35,875 bases of DNA from an uncultured Oscillospiraceae bacterium (GCA_904420435.1 CAJFVK010000026.1:1-35875), one strand, 5' to 3'. Positions 7,562 through 17,535 are shown, counted from the stretch's first letter. Notes: a model not told the origin generated them from the letters alone. Program-made: numbers and translations.

Positions 7562-8650
7562 TCAGCCTCCCGCCGCCAGCTCCGAGCGGATCAGGGCCGC
7601 GTTGCCCGCCAGCCGGGGGTCGGAGGGCTCCAAGGCCAGGGCCTCCTCCGCCTCCCGGAGGGCCTCCCGCAGCCGCCCTGCGCGGTAGAAGGCGATGGCG
7701 CGCAGGTCGTGGGGCAGGCTCCCCCAGGCCTCCGCCTCGCAGATATAGGTCCTGGGCCGCTCCCGGATCTGGAGGGCGCAGCCGGTGAAGTACAGCACCC
7801 CCTCCCACGCCCCCTGCTCATAGAGGAGCATGGCCAGATCCAGGTAGGGCTCCCGCAGGTGGGGGGCCTCGGCCACGGCCCGGAGGTACCAGTCCTGGGC
7901 GGTCCGCTCCTCCCCCTTCCGGGCGTAGGACTTGGCGATATAGCGCATAGAGGCGCAGCGCTCATCCGCCCAGACGGCGCTGGGCATGGACAGGTGGCGC
8001 TTCAGGGTGCGGATGCAGTCGTCCCAGCGGCCGTAGTACAGGTATTCCCGGCCCAGGTAGTGGACGTTTCGGTCGTCCCATGGCTCCTCCTCCACCGACT
8101 GCTCTAAGAGGGGCAGGTACTGGCCCCGGGATTTGGCCGGGTCCGGGTGGTGGTTTAGCTGGACTCCCTCCGCCGCCACGGCGGGCCCGGGCCGGCCGGG
8201 GCCCACCCAGCGCAGCACCTCGTGGACCGGATGGACCCAGCGCCACCCCCGGCGGCTGTGGATCTTATCCGCCCAGAACACCACCCCCTCCGACCCGTCG
8301 GGGCGGAAGGACCAGGTGTAGCGGTAGGAGGCCCGGCCGGTCCCCGGCTCCCAGGCGTCCTCCAGGGCTCTGCGCCAGCCGGGGCGGAACACCTCGTCCA
8401 GGTCCGTGCACACGCAGATGTCCGCCTCCTCCGGCACCAGCTCCAGGGAGCGGTTCCGGGCGGCGTCAAAGCGCCAGGGGGCGACAGCCTCCACATGGAC
8501 CTCCGCCCCCAGCTGCCGCAGCCGCTCCACGGTGCGGTCCGTGGAGCCGGTGTCCAGCACCACCACCCGGTCGGCCTCGGACATGGAGTCCATCCAGCGC
8601 CGGGCGAAGGCCTCCTCGTTTTTGCAGATGGCGTAGACCACAACGTTCAT
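7562..8650 (-). CDS. Family 2 glycosyltransferase with TPR tail, SgtA-like
   Basis: The 362-aa protein begins MNVVVYAICKNEE, the hallmark of GT2 enzymes of this subgroup. DTGSTD lies at 33-38 and the metal-binding DLDE at 83-86 (D-x-D). A C-terminal half of helical repeats (LGREYLYYGRWDD, YIAKSYARKGE, DLAMLLYEQGAWE) resembles TPRs. In C. difficile the comparable SgtA is encoded next to bclA3 and glycosylates that exosporium protein (established knowledge). Here the gene lies directly downstream of the C-terminal half of a collagen-like gene on the same strand, so Thr-rich G-x-T repeats are the likely acceptor. Its natural promoter appears to be that of the collagen gene, now displaced 11.5 kb away. 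GGGAGA precedes the ATG. Confidence 0.88.
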   Translation of the reverse strand: MNVVVYAICKNEEAFARRWMDSMSEADRVVVLDTGSTDRTVERLRQLGAEVHVEAVAPWRFDAARNRSLELVPEEADICVCTDLDEVFRPGWRRALEDAWEPGTGRASYRYTWSFRPDGSEGVVFWADKIHSRRGWRWVHPVHEVLRWVGPGRPGPAVAAEGVQLNHHPDPAKSRGQYLPLLEQSVEEEPWDDRNVHYLGREYLYYGRWDDCIRTLKRHLSMPSAVWADERCASMRYIAKSYARKGEERTAQDWYLRAVAEAPHLREPYLDLAMLLYEQGAWEGVLYFTGCALQIRERPRTYICEAEAWGSLPHDLRAIAFYRAGRLREALREAEEALALEPSDPRLAGNAALIRSELAAGG

Positions 8651-8684
8651 AACAATCTCCCATCAGCAGCAGGTTCATTCCAGG

Positions 8685-8722
8685 AAAAGGAGCGGGGAAA
8701 CGCGGGCGCCTCTCCCGCTCCT
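8685..8722 (-). terminator. Hairpin between the collagen-like gene and the glycosyltransferase
   Basis: On the minus strand GGAGCGGG (complement of 8714-8721) pairs with CCCCGCTCC (complement of 8689-8697) and is followed by TTTTCC. It would act as a partial terminator or processing site between the two genes. Confidence 0.55.
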
Positions 8723-8730
8723 TCGTCAGG

Positions 8731-10465
<1,735 letters not shown>

Positions 10466-10939
10466 GAGGACTCCGGCGCCTCCTGGGCCCTGCGGTTTGC
10501 CGCCAGCCAGGAGGGGGTGACCCGGGTGCTCTCCGGCATGAACACCCTGGAGCAGGTGGAGGACAACGCCGGCACCTTCCTCCGCTTTGAGCCCATCACA
10601 GCGGAGGAGCAGAAGGTGATCGGCCAGGTCACGGAGATCATCGAGAGGAACACCCCCATCCCCTGCACCGGCTGCGCCTACTGCACCCACGGCTGCCCCA
10701 AGAATATCGCCATTCCCCAGTACTTCGCCCTCTATAACAACATCTCCCGCACCACCGGCAGCTTTTCCAGCCAGACGTCGTACTACAACAACACCGCCCT
10801 GAAGCACGGGAAGGCCAGCGACTGCGTGGGCTGCGGCCAGTGTGAGAAGGCCTGCCCCCAGCACCTGCCCATCCGGGAACACCTGAAGGAGGTGGCGGCC
10901 AAATTTGAGGCCGGCAGCTCCTTCCCCACAAGGAGATAG
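10466..10939 (+). pseudogene. C-terminal remnant of a 4Fe-4S aldo/keto reductase
   Basis: From about SGASWALRFAASQEGV the frame matches the last barrel helix and the C-terminal ferredoxin-like extension of clostridial aldo/keto reductases. Two cysteine clusters are intact (CTGCAYCTHGC and CVGCGQCEKAC). The N-terminal TIM barrel with the Asp-Tyr-Lys-His tetrad is absent, and the fragment is in a different frame from the LysR fragment it abuts. No ribosome site or start belongs to it, so it is a remnant. A complete but cluster-free aldo/keto reductase lies 1.2 kb downstream. Confidence 0.82.
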
Positions 10940-11020
10940 AGAGGACTTCGGTCCGCCAGCACCGGCCAAACCGGCGCTTTCCATACGGAAAACGCATGGA
11001 AGGCGATAAAAGGCAGGTAT

Positions 11021-11049
11021 TGGACAGCGCGGCGGCGAAGATTTATAAT
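11021..11049 (+). promoter_or_regulatory. Promoter of the flavodoxin-cupin-AKR operon
   Basis: TGGACA (11021-11026), a 17-base spacer and TATAAT (11044-11049). The ten bases GTATTGGACA around the -35 recur exactly at the promoter near 15312. Confidence 0.7.
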
Positions 11050-11131
11050 AGGAAACAAACAGAACGGAAGATTCCCTGCCGCGCTTTCGCCGGCGGCGGG
11101 GAGCGGAAGCGAGCGAAGGAGGCTGAACACC

Positions 11132-11605
11132 ATGAGCAAGACATTGGTAGCGTTCTTTTCCGCCAGCGGCGTCACGAAGGGGGCGGCCCAGCGGCTGGCC
11201 GGCGCCATCGGCGCCGACCTGTACGAGATCAAGCCCGCCGTGGCCTATACCCGGGCCGATCTGAACTGGATGGACAAGAAGTCCCGCAGCACGGTGGAGA
11301 TGAACGACTCCGCCTGCCGGCCGGCGCTGGCGGACCGGGACGCGGATATCCCGTCCTATGACCGGATTTTCCTGGGATTCCCCATCTGGTGGTACACCGC
11401 TCCGTCTATCATCCGCACCTTCCTGGAGAGCTACGACTTCTCCGGAAAGACCGTCGCCCTCTTTGCCACCTCCGGCGGCAGCGGCCTGGGGAAGACCGCG
11501 GAGGATCTGGCCTCCAGCTGCCCGGGAGCGGTGATCAAGGGCGGAAAGATGCTCAATGGCCGCCAGTCGGAGAGCGAGCTGCGGCAGTGGGCGGAAACGG
11601 TTTGA
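11132..11605 (+). CDS. Flavodoxin-like FMN protein
   Basis: The 157-aa protein starts with the flavodoxin phosphate loop region (TLVAFFSASGVTKGAAQRLA) and contains FLGFPIWWYTAPSIIRTFLE, the conserved segment contacting the isoalloxazine ring in the Flavodoxin_4 group. A later GGSGLG loop completes the FMN site. AAGGAGG (11116-11122) precedes the ATG by 9 bases. It probably transfers electrons to or from small oxidoreductases. It is first in an operon with a cupin and an aldo/keto reductase, a combination often seen in Firmicutes detoxification clusters. The physiological partner is not shown by the sequence. Confidence 0.88.
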   Translation: MSKTLVAFFSASGVTKGAAQRLAGAIGADLYEIKPAVAYTRADLNWMDKKSRSTVEMNDSACRPALADRDADIPSYDRIFLGFPIWWYTAPSIIRTFLESYDFSGKTVALFATSGGSGLGKTAEDLASSCPGAVIKGGKMLNGRQSESELRQWAETV

Positions 11606-11663
11606 GCGGACGGGGCGGGGATCCCCTGCCCCGGCAAAATTTCCAGTGAAGGGATGATTTTTT

Positions 11664-12101
11664 GTGCGCATCAACAGCAGGGAAGCCTTTGACAAGGAGA
11701 ATGTGTTCGGCCTGGGCCAGGCCAATACCGCCTTTGCCCAGTATTTCATCGGCAATTCCTACCTGAATCCCCTGACCGAGGCGGGCAAGTGCCCGGTGTT
11801 CCTGGCCAACGTCACCTTCGAGCCGGGCTGCCGGAACAACTGGCACATCCACCACGCCAAGAGCGGCGGCGGCCAGATCCTGATCTGCACCGCCGGCGAG
11901 GGCTGGTACCAGGAGGAGGGCAAGGAGGCCGTGAGCCTCACCCCCGGCACGGTCATCACCATCCCCGCCGAGGTCAAGCACTGGCACGGTGCCAAGAAGG
12001 ACAGCTGGTTCAGCCACATCGCCGTGGAGGTTCCGGGCGAGGAGACCTCCAACGAGTGGTGCGAGCCGGTGGACGACGCGGCCTACAACGACCTGGAGTG
12101 A
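11664..12101 (+). CDS. Small cupin-domain protein
   Basis: This 145-aa single-domain cupin starts with GTG 11664. Cupin motif 1 is NNWHIHHAKSGGGQILICTAGEGWYQEEG, with two His in HIHH and a downstream Glu-like position. Motif 2 is PGTVITIPAEVKHWHG with the metal-binding His. This form (carboxymuconolactone decarboxylase-associated type) is common next to aldo/keto reductases and flavodoxins. It may act as a metal-dependent dioxygenase, isomerase or quercetinase-like enzyme; the substrate is not evident. The aldo/keto reductase starts 10 bases after its stop. Confidence 0.88.
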   Translation: MRINSREAFDKENVFGLGQANTAFAQYFIGNSYLNPLTEAGKCPVFLANVTFEPGCRNNWHIHHAKSGGGQILICTAGEGWYQEEGKEAVSLTPGTVITIPAEVKHWHGAKKDSWFSHIAVEVPGEETSNEWCEPVDDAAYNDLE

Positions 12102-12111
12102 GGAGCCGGAG

Positions 12112-13158
12112 ATGCAGTACACGAAGCTGGGCAATTCCGACCTGACCGTCTCCCGGATCTGCATGGGCTGCATGGGCTTCGGCGACGCGAAAAACGGCCA
12201 GCACAGCTGGACCCTGGACGAGGAGCACTCCCGGGAGATCATCCGGCGGGGACTGGAGCTGGGGGTCAACTTCTTCGACACCGCCGTCGGCTACCAGAGC
12301 GGCACCAGCGAGCAGTACCTGGGCCGGGCGATCCGGGACTTTGTCAGGCGGGAGGACGTGGTGGTGGCCACCAAGTTCCTCCCCCGCACCCAGGAGGAGA
12401 TCGCGGCCGGCGTTTCCGGCCAGCAGCATATCGAGAATATGGTGAACACCAGCCTGCGGAACCTGGGGCTGGACTACATCGACCTGTATATCTACCACAT
12501 GTGGGATCACCAGACGCCCATTTACGACATCCTGGACGGCCTGAACCGGGTGGTGCAGGCGGGGAAGGTCCGGCAGATCGGTATCTCCAACTGCTTCGCC
12601 TACCAGCTGGCCAAGGCCAACGCCCTGGCGGAGCGGGAGGGCTTCCCCAAGTTCGTGTCCATCCAGGGCCACTACAACCTGATCTTCCGGGAGGAGGAGC
12701 GGGAGATGGCCAAACTCTGCGCCGAGGACAACATCGCCATGACGCCCTACAGCTCCCTGGCCGGTGGCCGGCTCTCCAAGCGCCCGGGGGAGACCTCCAG
12801 GCGGCTGGAGGAGGACAGCTACGCCAGGTTCAAATACGACGCCACGGCGGCGCAGGACCAGGTGATCATCGACCGGGTGGCGGAGCTGGCGGATCAGCGG
12901 GGCGTTTCCATGACGGAGGTGTCCCTGGCCTGGCTGCTGACCAAGGTCACCGCCCCGGTGGTGGGCGCCACGAAGCTCCACCACATCGAGGGGGCCGCCA
13001 AGGCCGTGGATCTGAAGCTGACGGCGGAGGAGTGCGCCTGGCTGGAGGAGCCCTACATCCCCCACAGGCTGGTGGGGGTCATGGCACAGAACACCCCGGC
13101 CGCTGCCGGGGAGCGGCACGTGTGGTCCACCGGCAGCCAGAAGGTGGAAACGGCATAA
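12112..13158 (+). CDS. Aldo/keto reductase
   Basis: The 348-aa TIM-barrel NADPH oxidoreductase has its start at ATG 12112, preceded by GAGGAGCCGG. N-terminal MQYTKLGNSDLTVSRICMGCMGFG is typical. The catalytic tetrad is visible as Asp and Tyr in FFDTAVGYQSG, Lys in VVATKF and His in YIYHMW. The C-terminal cofactor segment is VVGATKLHHIEGAAKA. It lacks the C-terminal iron-sulfur extension of the remnant at 10466. It is the last gene of the operon, ending at a strong terminator. The substrate class (carbonyl) is clear; the exact substrate is not. Confidence 0.92.
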   Translation: MQYTKLGNSDLTVSRICMGCMGFGDAKNGQHSWTLDEEHSREIIRRGLELGVNFFDTAVGYQSGTSEQYLGRAIRDFVRREDVVVATKFLPRTQEEIAAGVSGQQHIENMVNTSLRNLGLDYIDLYIYHMWDHQTPIYDILDGLNRVVQAGKVRQIGISNCFAYQLAKANALAEREGFPKFVSIQGHYNLIFREEEREMAKLCAEDNIAMTPYSSLAGGRLSKRPGETSRRLEEDSYARFKYDATAAQDQVIIDRVAELADQRGVSMTEVSLAWLLTKVTAPVVGATKLHHIEGAAKAVDLKLTAEECAWLEEPYIPHRLVGVMAQNTPAAAGERHVWSTGSQKVETA

Positions 13159-13202
13159 AAAACGGAAGCTGGGAAACCCGCCCAGCCTTCGCCGGGCAGC
13201 AG

Positions 13203-13240
13203 GCAGCCCCTGGGAGATCCATCTCCCAGGGGCTGCTTTT
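13203..13240 (+). terminator. Strong terminator after the aldo/keto reductase
   Basis: A perfect 16-bp stem (GCAGCCCCTGGGAGAT and its complement, loop CC) is followed by TTTT. The last T residues overlap the stop codon of the convergent recombinase. Confidence 0.95.
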
Positions 13241-14940
13241 ATCGTTTCGGTGAAGCGGAGAAATCATCCGTCAGCCCATTCCGCCCCTCCCCCTCCTGAT
13301 GCCCGCCGGGCGGACAGTCACCTGGGGCGGGGGACTGCCGGAGGGGGTCCGCGAAGCGAAAATGGATGTCCAGGCTCCCGTCCTCATGGACGTAGATGAC
13401 GTCCACCAGCTCCGTCAGCAGCCCCCGGGTGAGGGACTGAATATTGCCGTGCCGGAGAAACGCGGCCAGGCCGGGTTCCTCCGCTGCGCTCTCCGCCAGG
13501 GACCGGCGCTCGCCTTCCATGCGGCGGAGCTGCTTCCGGCAGGAGCGGGCCTGCTCCTCGTATTTCGCCCGCATGCGCCGGTACTGCTCCCGGGAGAGGT
13601 CGCCGTTTTTCCAGTCCTCGTACAGCCCGTCCAGCCGGGCCGTGGCCCGGTCCAGGTCCCTGCCCCGCGCCTTCAGCAGAGTTTCCAGCCGGATTGCCGC
13701 CACCGTGGCCGCCGGCGCGCGGCGGATTTCCTCCGCCAGCTCCGGCAGGGAGGGTACCAGCGCTATCTGCTGCTGGATCGCCGCGAGCACAGCCCCCTCC
13801 AAAACGTCCTCCCGGATGGATCGCCTGGTGCAGGCGGCGGGGAACTTCTCCGCGGAGGTCCGGCAGGCGTAGTAGCTGTACCCCTTGGAGGAGCGGCGGT
13901 GCATCCCCTTCCCGCAGCCGGCGCAGCGGACCAGACCGGCGAAGAGGTGGGGGCCGCTCCGGCCGGGCGCGGTCCGCGTGTTCCGGCGGCCCAGCTCCTG
14001 GGCCGCCTGGAAGAGCGCCCGGTCCACAACGGCCGGCGCCGCCCCCTCCGCCAGAAACCACGCCTCCTCCGGGACGGAAACCCGGGTGTGCACCTTGTAG
14101 CTGACTACCTTCTGCCGGCCCTGCCGGAGGACGCCGGCGTACAGGGGGTCCCGGAGGATGCGGCTGACCGATGTGGGGCTCCAGAGGCCGTCGTTGGAAT
14201 CGGTGTGGGGCGTATGAAAGGGGAAACCCTTGGCGCGCTTGTAGGCCGAGGGGTTGGGAACGCCCAGATCGTTGAGCCGCCGGGCGATGCCCCGCCTGCT
14301 CATGCCGCCGGCGACAAACCAGCGGAACATGTCCCGCACCACCTGGGCTGCCTCCTCGTCGACGAGCAGCCGGTTCCGGGTAGGGGGCGAAGGCCCCGAT
14401 GAACTCCCCCCGGCGACGCTTGGTGTCAAAGGTCCGGCGCACATCGGCGCTGGTCCTGGCGGCGTAGCGGTCGTTCATCAGGCCGCTGATGGGGATCTCC
14501 AGATTCTGGGTGCAGCCAGGGTCCGCGTAGGTGTCCACAAAGGGGCCGCCGATGGAGATGAAGCGGCAGCCGTGGGCGGGGATGAACTGCTCCAGGAAGC
14601 GGCCCTGGTCGGCGTAGTTGCGGAAGGCCCGGGAGAGGGTCTTGCAGATGACGCAGTTGACCTTCCCGGACGCGATGTCGCAAACCATCCGCTGGAAGGC
14701 CGGCCGGGTTTCCTCGGTGGTGCCGCTCAGCCCGTCGTCCACGTAGTCGGAAACCAGGGCGCAGTCCTGGCCGGCGAAGTGCTGCACGACGAATTCCAGG
14801 ATGATCTTCCGCTGGTTGGCGACGCTCAGGGACTCGTCGTTCCCGTCCTCCCGGGACAGCCGGATGTAGGCGGCGATCCGCCAGGGGCCGTCCCGTCCCC
14901 GCTCCGGCGGCGCTTTTGTTCTTCCCCGTCCTCCCGCCAC
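13239..14940 (-). pseudogene. Large serine recombinase, frameshifted between catalytic and recombinase domains
   Basis: Starting at GTG 14940 (AAGGAGG 7 bases upstream) the N-terminal resolvase domain reads IAAYIRLSRED, with the catalytic Ser, then DDGLSGTTEETRPAFQRM and LSRAFRNYADQG. It continues to KRRRGEFIGAFAPY near 14380. There the frame is lost. The next frame resumes with RNRLLVDEEAAQVVRDMF, a zinc ribbon (CAGCGKGMHRRSSKGYSYYAC), a coiled coil (about 13540-13700) and the C-terminus to 13239. The usual GYxKDP-type linker is missing, consistent with a deletion of about 20-23 bases. Both parts are otherwise intact, so the lesion is recent. This is the only candidate integrase for the insertion, and it appears inactive. 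Confidence 0.85.
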
Positions 14941-15188
14941 GCTGCATCCTCCTTTTCCTTCTTCTCCCCGGGCTCCGACGGGGAGAAGGGCCGCCACTCC
15001 TGCTTCAGGGCTGTAAAATAGCGCCGCAGGCACTCCGCCAGGGTTGTTTCCCCGGCGAAAAAGAGCCGGACCGGCGCTCCTCCCGCCTGGATGGGGCGGG
15101 AGTCGTCCGCCGGATTTCCCGGCTCCGCCCTGTCGGCGGGACGGATCTCCCTGCCGGTCCTCTGCTCCATGGATTCTCTGCTCTTCAT
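14826..15188 (-). CDS. Small recombinase-associated protein (TnpW-like), C-terminus overlapping the recombinase
   Basis: The 120-codon frame has a recognisable core, GGAPVRLFFAGETTLAECLRRYFTALKQEW. It resembles the short proteins encoded just upstream of large serine recombinases in clostridial elements (TnpW-type). The start may be ATG 15188 or the internal ATG at 15170; neither has a strong ribosome site. The last 38 codons overlap the recombinase in another frame and look like low-complexity read-through, so the natural stop may have been lost. The function of this family is unknown. Confidence 0.45.
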   Translation of the reverse strand: MKSRESMEQRTGREIRPADRAEPGNPADDSRPIQAGGAPVRLFFAGETTLAECLRRYFTALKQEWRPFSPSEPGEKKEKEDAAWREDGEEQKRRRSGDGTAPGGSPPTSGCPGRTGTTSP

Positions 15189-15315
15189 AGCGGCACCCCC
15201 CTGGAGGATGCTTATGCGAAAAGGCAGCCGGATAGCACGGGCGGACTTGCGGGGAAAAGGGGCGGGAGGGCCGGGCCATGCCCATTTGGGTATGGTTTCC
15301 GCCGCATTTCAGTAT

Positions 15316-15344
15316 TGGACAAGGCCGCCGTTTTTTCCCATAAT
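15316..15344 (+). promoter_or_regulatory. Promoter of the dehydratase gene
   Basis: TGGACA (15316-15321), a 17-base spacer and CATAAT (15339-15344). It shares GTATTGGACA with the promoter near 11017. The leader to the ATG is about 80 bases. Confidence 0.6.
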
Positions 15345-15428
15345 AAAAGGGAAGAGCACGCCGCGAAAGGCGGCGGGGAGGGCCGGCGCCCTGCCCTGGC
15401 TCCAATCAGATGACGAGGAGGAACGGCG

Positions 15429-16586
15429 ATGAAGATCAAAGAGGTGCGGGCCATACGGACAAACCGCTACTGTTACGCCGAGATCACCACAGACAATGGG
15501 CTCCACGGGATCGGGGAGAGCGGCGCCTTCGGCGCCCTGGACGCGTCCGCAGCCCAGATTGAGAACTTCGGCAGCTACCTGGTGGGGAAGGACCCCCTGG
15601 AGATCGAGCATCTCTGGCAGGTCATGTTCCGGGGCTCCTACTTCCGGGGAGCGGCGGTGATGGGCGCCATCTCCGCCATCGACGTGGCCCTCTGGGACAT
15701 TGCCGGGAAGTACTACAACGTGCCCATCTACCAGCTGCTGGGGGGCAAGTGCCGGGACAAGATCCGGGTGTACGGCCACGTGATGGCCAAGACGGACGAG
15801 GAGCTGGTGGCCAACTGCGAGAAAAAGCGCCAGCAGGGCTACACGGCGGTGGGCCATCTGTCCCCCTTCCTGGACGAGCCCGAGTCCATCCCCTACGGGA
15901 AGACCCACGTGCGCAACATGGAGGAGTCCATTCGCCGGGTACACCTGATGCGCCAGGCGGTGGGGGACAACATCGACCTGTGCATCGAGCTGCACCGCCG
16001 AAGCCTGCCGGCGGAGGCGGTGGTCCTCATCAAGGAGATCGAGGACGTCCATCCTCTCTTTGTGGAGGACCCCATCCCTCCCGGGAACAACGAGGCCATG
16101 GCCTATGTGGTCAGCAAGAGCAGCATCCCCATCGCCACCGGGGAGCGGCTCCACACGATCTTCGAGTTCCGGGACCTGCTGAACCGGAAGGCTACCGACT
16201 ATATCCGCATCAGCCTGACCACAGTGGGCGGGATCACCGGCGCCCGGAAGATCGCCGCCATGGCGGAGGCGGAGATGTGCCCCGTGGTGCCCCACAACCC
16301 CCTGAGCCCCGTGTGCACGGCGGCGGAGCTCCAGTTCTGCGCCAGCATCGACAACCTGCTGATCTGTGAGTTTCCGGACCCGGAGGGCGGCCTGATGAGG
16401 GACCGGGCCCACCGCAAGTGCGAGCTGGTGACCAACTACCACATGCCCGTGGACGGGTTTGTGCCCTTGCCGGAGGGGCCGGGCCTGGGCATTGACCTGA
16501 TTGACGGTGTGGAGGAGAAGTTCCCGGCGGTTCAGATGCCCGTCCGCTGCCGGCTGAATACGGACGGCTCCATCCGGGACCAGTGA
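15429..16586 (+). CDS. Enolase-superfamily sugar acid dehydratase (mandelate racemase/galactonate dehydratase-like)
   Basis: The 385-aa protein has the N-terminal capping domain (KIKEVRAIRTNRYCYAEITTDNGLHGIGE) and a barrel domain. Metal and catalytic positions read CIELHRRS (Glu with catalytic His), FVEDPIPP (Glu/Asp), IATGERLHT (Glu) and VVPHNPLSPV (His), in the spacing of the galactonate/mannonate dehydratase group. The first ligand is in ELH rather than the usual DFH/DCH. It likely dehydrates an acid sugar to a 2-keto-3-deoxy acid using Mg. No kinase, aldolase or transporter for such a pathway is nearby, so the substrate is open. GAGGAGGAA precedes the ATG. Confidence 0.88.
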   Translation: MKIKEVRAIRTNRYCYAEITTDNGLHGIGESGAFGALDASAAQIENFGSYLVGKDPLEIEHLWQVMFRGSYFRGAAVMGAISAIDVALWDIAGKYYNVPIYQLLGGKCRDKIRVYGHVMAKTDEELVANCEKKRQQGYTAVGHLSPFLDEPESIPYGKTHVRNMEESIRRVHLMRQAVGDNIDLCIELHRRSLPAEAVVLIKEIEDVHPLFVEDPIPPGNNEAMAYVVSKSSIPIATGERLHTIFEFRDLLNRKATDYIRISLTTVGGITGARKIAAMAEAEMCPVVPHNPLSPVCTAAELQFCASIDNLLICEFPDPEGGLMRDRAHRKCELVTNYHMPVDGFVPLPEGPGLGIDLIDGVEEKFPAVQMPVRCRLNTDGSIRDQ

Positions 16587-16748
16587 TCCGGCCCCGGGAG
16601 GGGCGGAGCTCAGCGGGAAGGAGATCTCGGCGGAGGGCTCCCGCAGGCTCTCCGCCAGCAGGGCCGCCGGCTTCCGCTCCCCCGCCAGCCGGATATCCAG
16701 GCCCACGTCCAGGCTGCGAAAAAGGCGCAGCCGTTATCGACAGCTTGA
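16587..16748. other. Intergenic stretch without a recognisable gene
   Basis: A minus-strand frame here reads GLDIRLAGERKPAALLAESL, protein-like for about 35 residues but without start, ribosome site or matching stop. It could be a remnant; I cannot assign it. Confidence 0.3.
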
Positions 16749-16787
16749 GGAAGAGCCGCTCCCTTCGGAGCGGCTCTTCCTTTTTTT
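16749..16787 (+). terminator. Strong terminator before marR
   Basis: A perfect 14-bp stem (GGAAGAGCCGCTCC and its complement, loop CTTC) is followed by TTTTTTT. Confidence 0.95.
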
Positions 16788-16866
16788 GTGAAAAACAGGA
16801 AAACGGAAGGCGTTTTTCTTCGGCTTTTCTGGCAAACATTTTCTCAAAAAAGCGGCGGCATAGGGG

Positions 16867-16932
16867 TTGACATCCGGCAGCACCTGTGGTATTGTCTCGG
16901 ACAGTCTGAAACAGTAAAGTATGATTTCGGAC
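16867..16932 (+). promoter_or_regulatory. marR-ABC operon promoter with TCGGAC direct repeats
   Basis: TTGACA (16867-16872), a 17-base spacer and TATTGT (16890-16895). TCGGAC occurs just downstream at 16897-16902 and again at 16927-16932, exactly 30 bp (three helical turns) apart, between the -10 and the marR start. They are candidate sites for autorepression by MarR. Confidence 0.6.
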
Positions 16933-16956
16933 TATTTAGCAAATGGGGGTGAAGCA

Positions 16957-17406
16957 ATGGAAACAGGCCCTGCTCTGGACACCCGCCTGGAATCCTTCCG
17001 AAACGTATCCATGGAGTTCGACTTTGTCTACGGGATGCTGGCGAAAGCCTGCGGCCTCTCCGGGACGGAGTACTGGGCTCTGATCCTGATTCGCGAGGGG
17101 GTGGAGACCCAGCGGGAGATCAGCGAGAAGCTCAGCCTCAGCCGTCAGACCCTGAATTCCGCGTTTAAGCTGCTGATCCGAAAGGGGCTGGTCCGGCTGG
17201 AACATTTTGAACGGGACCAGCGCAGCAAGCGGGCGGTTCTGACAGAGGAGGGAAACCGCTTTGTGGACACGACCATCGCCCGGACAAGGCGGCTGGAGGA
17301 ACAGGCCTGGCAGACCATGACGGAGGAGGAGCAGGCCGCGCTGATCCGCCTGACGCATCAGTTCAGCACCGCGCTGCGCCAGTCGCTGCAGGCGCAAAAC
17401 AAGTGA
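16957..17406 (+). CDS. MarR-family transcriptional regulator
   Basis: The 149-aa winged-helix protein shows the MarR pattern: REGVETQREISEKLSLSRQTLNSAFKLLIRKGLVRLEHFERDQRSKRAVLTEEG, with the recognition helix and the Asp/Arg wing. A C-terminal dimerisation helix follows. ATG 16957 is preferred over an in-frame ATG at 16921 because of its nearby purine-rich site (GGGGGTGAAG) and because the N-terminus then fits the family. It heads an operon with two ABC half-exporters, matching drug-responsive loci such as those of LmrCD/BmrCD type. A tiny ORF begins immediately after its stop (TGAATG). Confidence 0.9.
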   Translation: METGPALDTRLESFRNVSMEFDFVYGMLAKACGLSGTEYWALILIREGVETQREISEKLSLSRQTLNSAFKLLIRKGLVRLEHFERDQRSKRAVLTEEGNRFVDTTIARTRRLEEQAWQTMTEEEQAALIRLTHQFSTALRQSLQAQNK

Positions 17407-17481
17407 ATGCTTGCTCATCGGAGGACCTGTGATCGCAATCACACGGGTCGGAGAAGATGTCGGGTGCGCTCGGTTAGTTAG
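17407..17481 (+). CDS. Possible 24-aa Arg-rich leader peptide
   Basis: ATG at 17407 directly abuts the marR stop, allowing translational re-initiation. Eight of 24 codons are Arg (CGG, AGG, CGC, AGA). The TAG at 17479-17481 falls in the loop of the downstream terminator hairpin. That placement is what a ribosome-controlled attenuator needs. In B. subtilis the heterodimeric exporter BmrCD is controlled by ribosome stalling in a short upstream ORF (established knowledge). No ribosome site of its own is visible, so expression is uncertain. Confidence 0.4.
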   Translation: MLAHRRTCDRNHTGRRRCRVRSVS

Positions 17482-17502
17482 GGAACCGGGCGCCCTTTTT
17501 TT
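17424..17502 (+). terminator. Leader hairpin plus intrinsic terminator before the ABC genes (attenuator)
   Basis: A first hairpin pairs TGTGAT with ATCACA (loop CGCA; extended by GACC/GGTC) at 17424-17449. A second, GGGTGCGCTCGGTT (17462-17475) with AACCGGGCGCCC (17484-17495), is followed by TTTTTTT (17496-17502). It sits between marR and the exporter genes inside one operon, so it must be read through for exporter expression. Confidence 0.75.
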
Positions 17503-17535
17503 CACTTTTTCCCTAGGAAAGGAGTAGAACGATTT

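Noticed and set aside
15309-16706. Long minus-strand frame antisense to the dehydratase
   Set aside because: No start signal, composition of a shadow frame, and a clear enolase-superfamily gene occupies the other strand.
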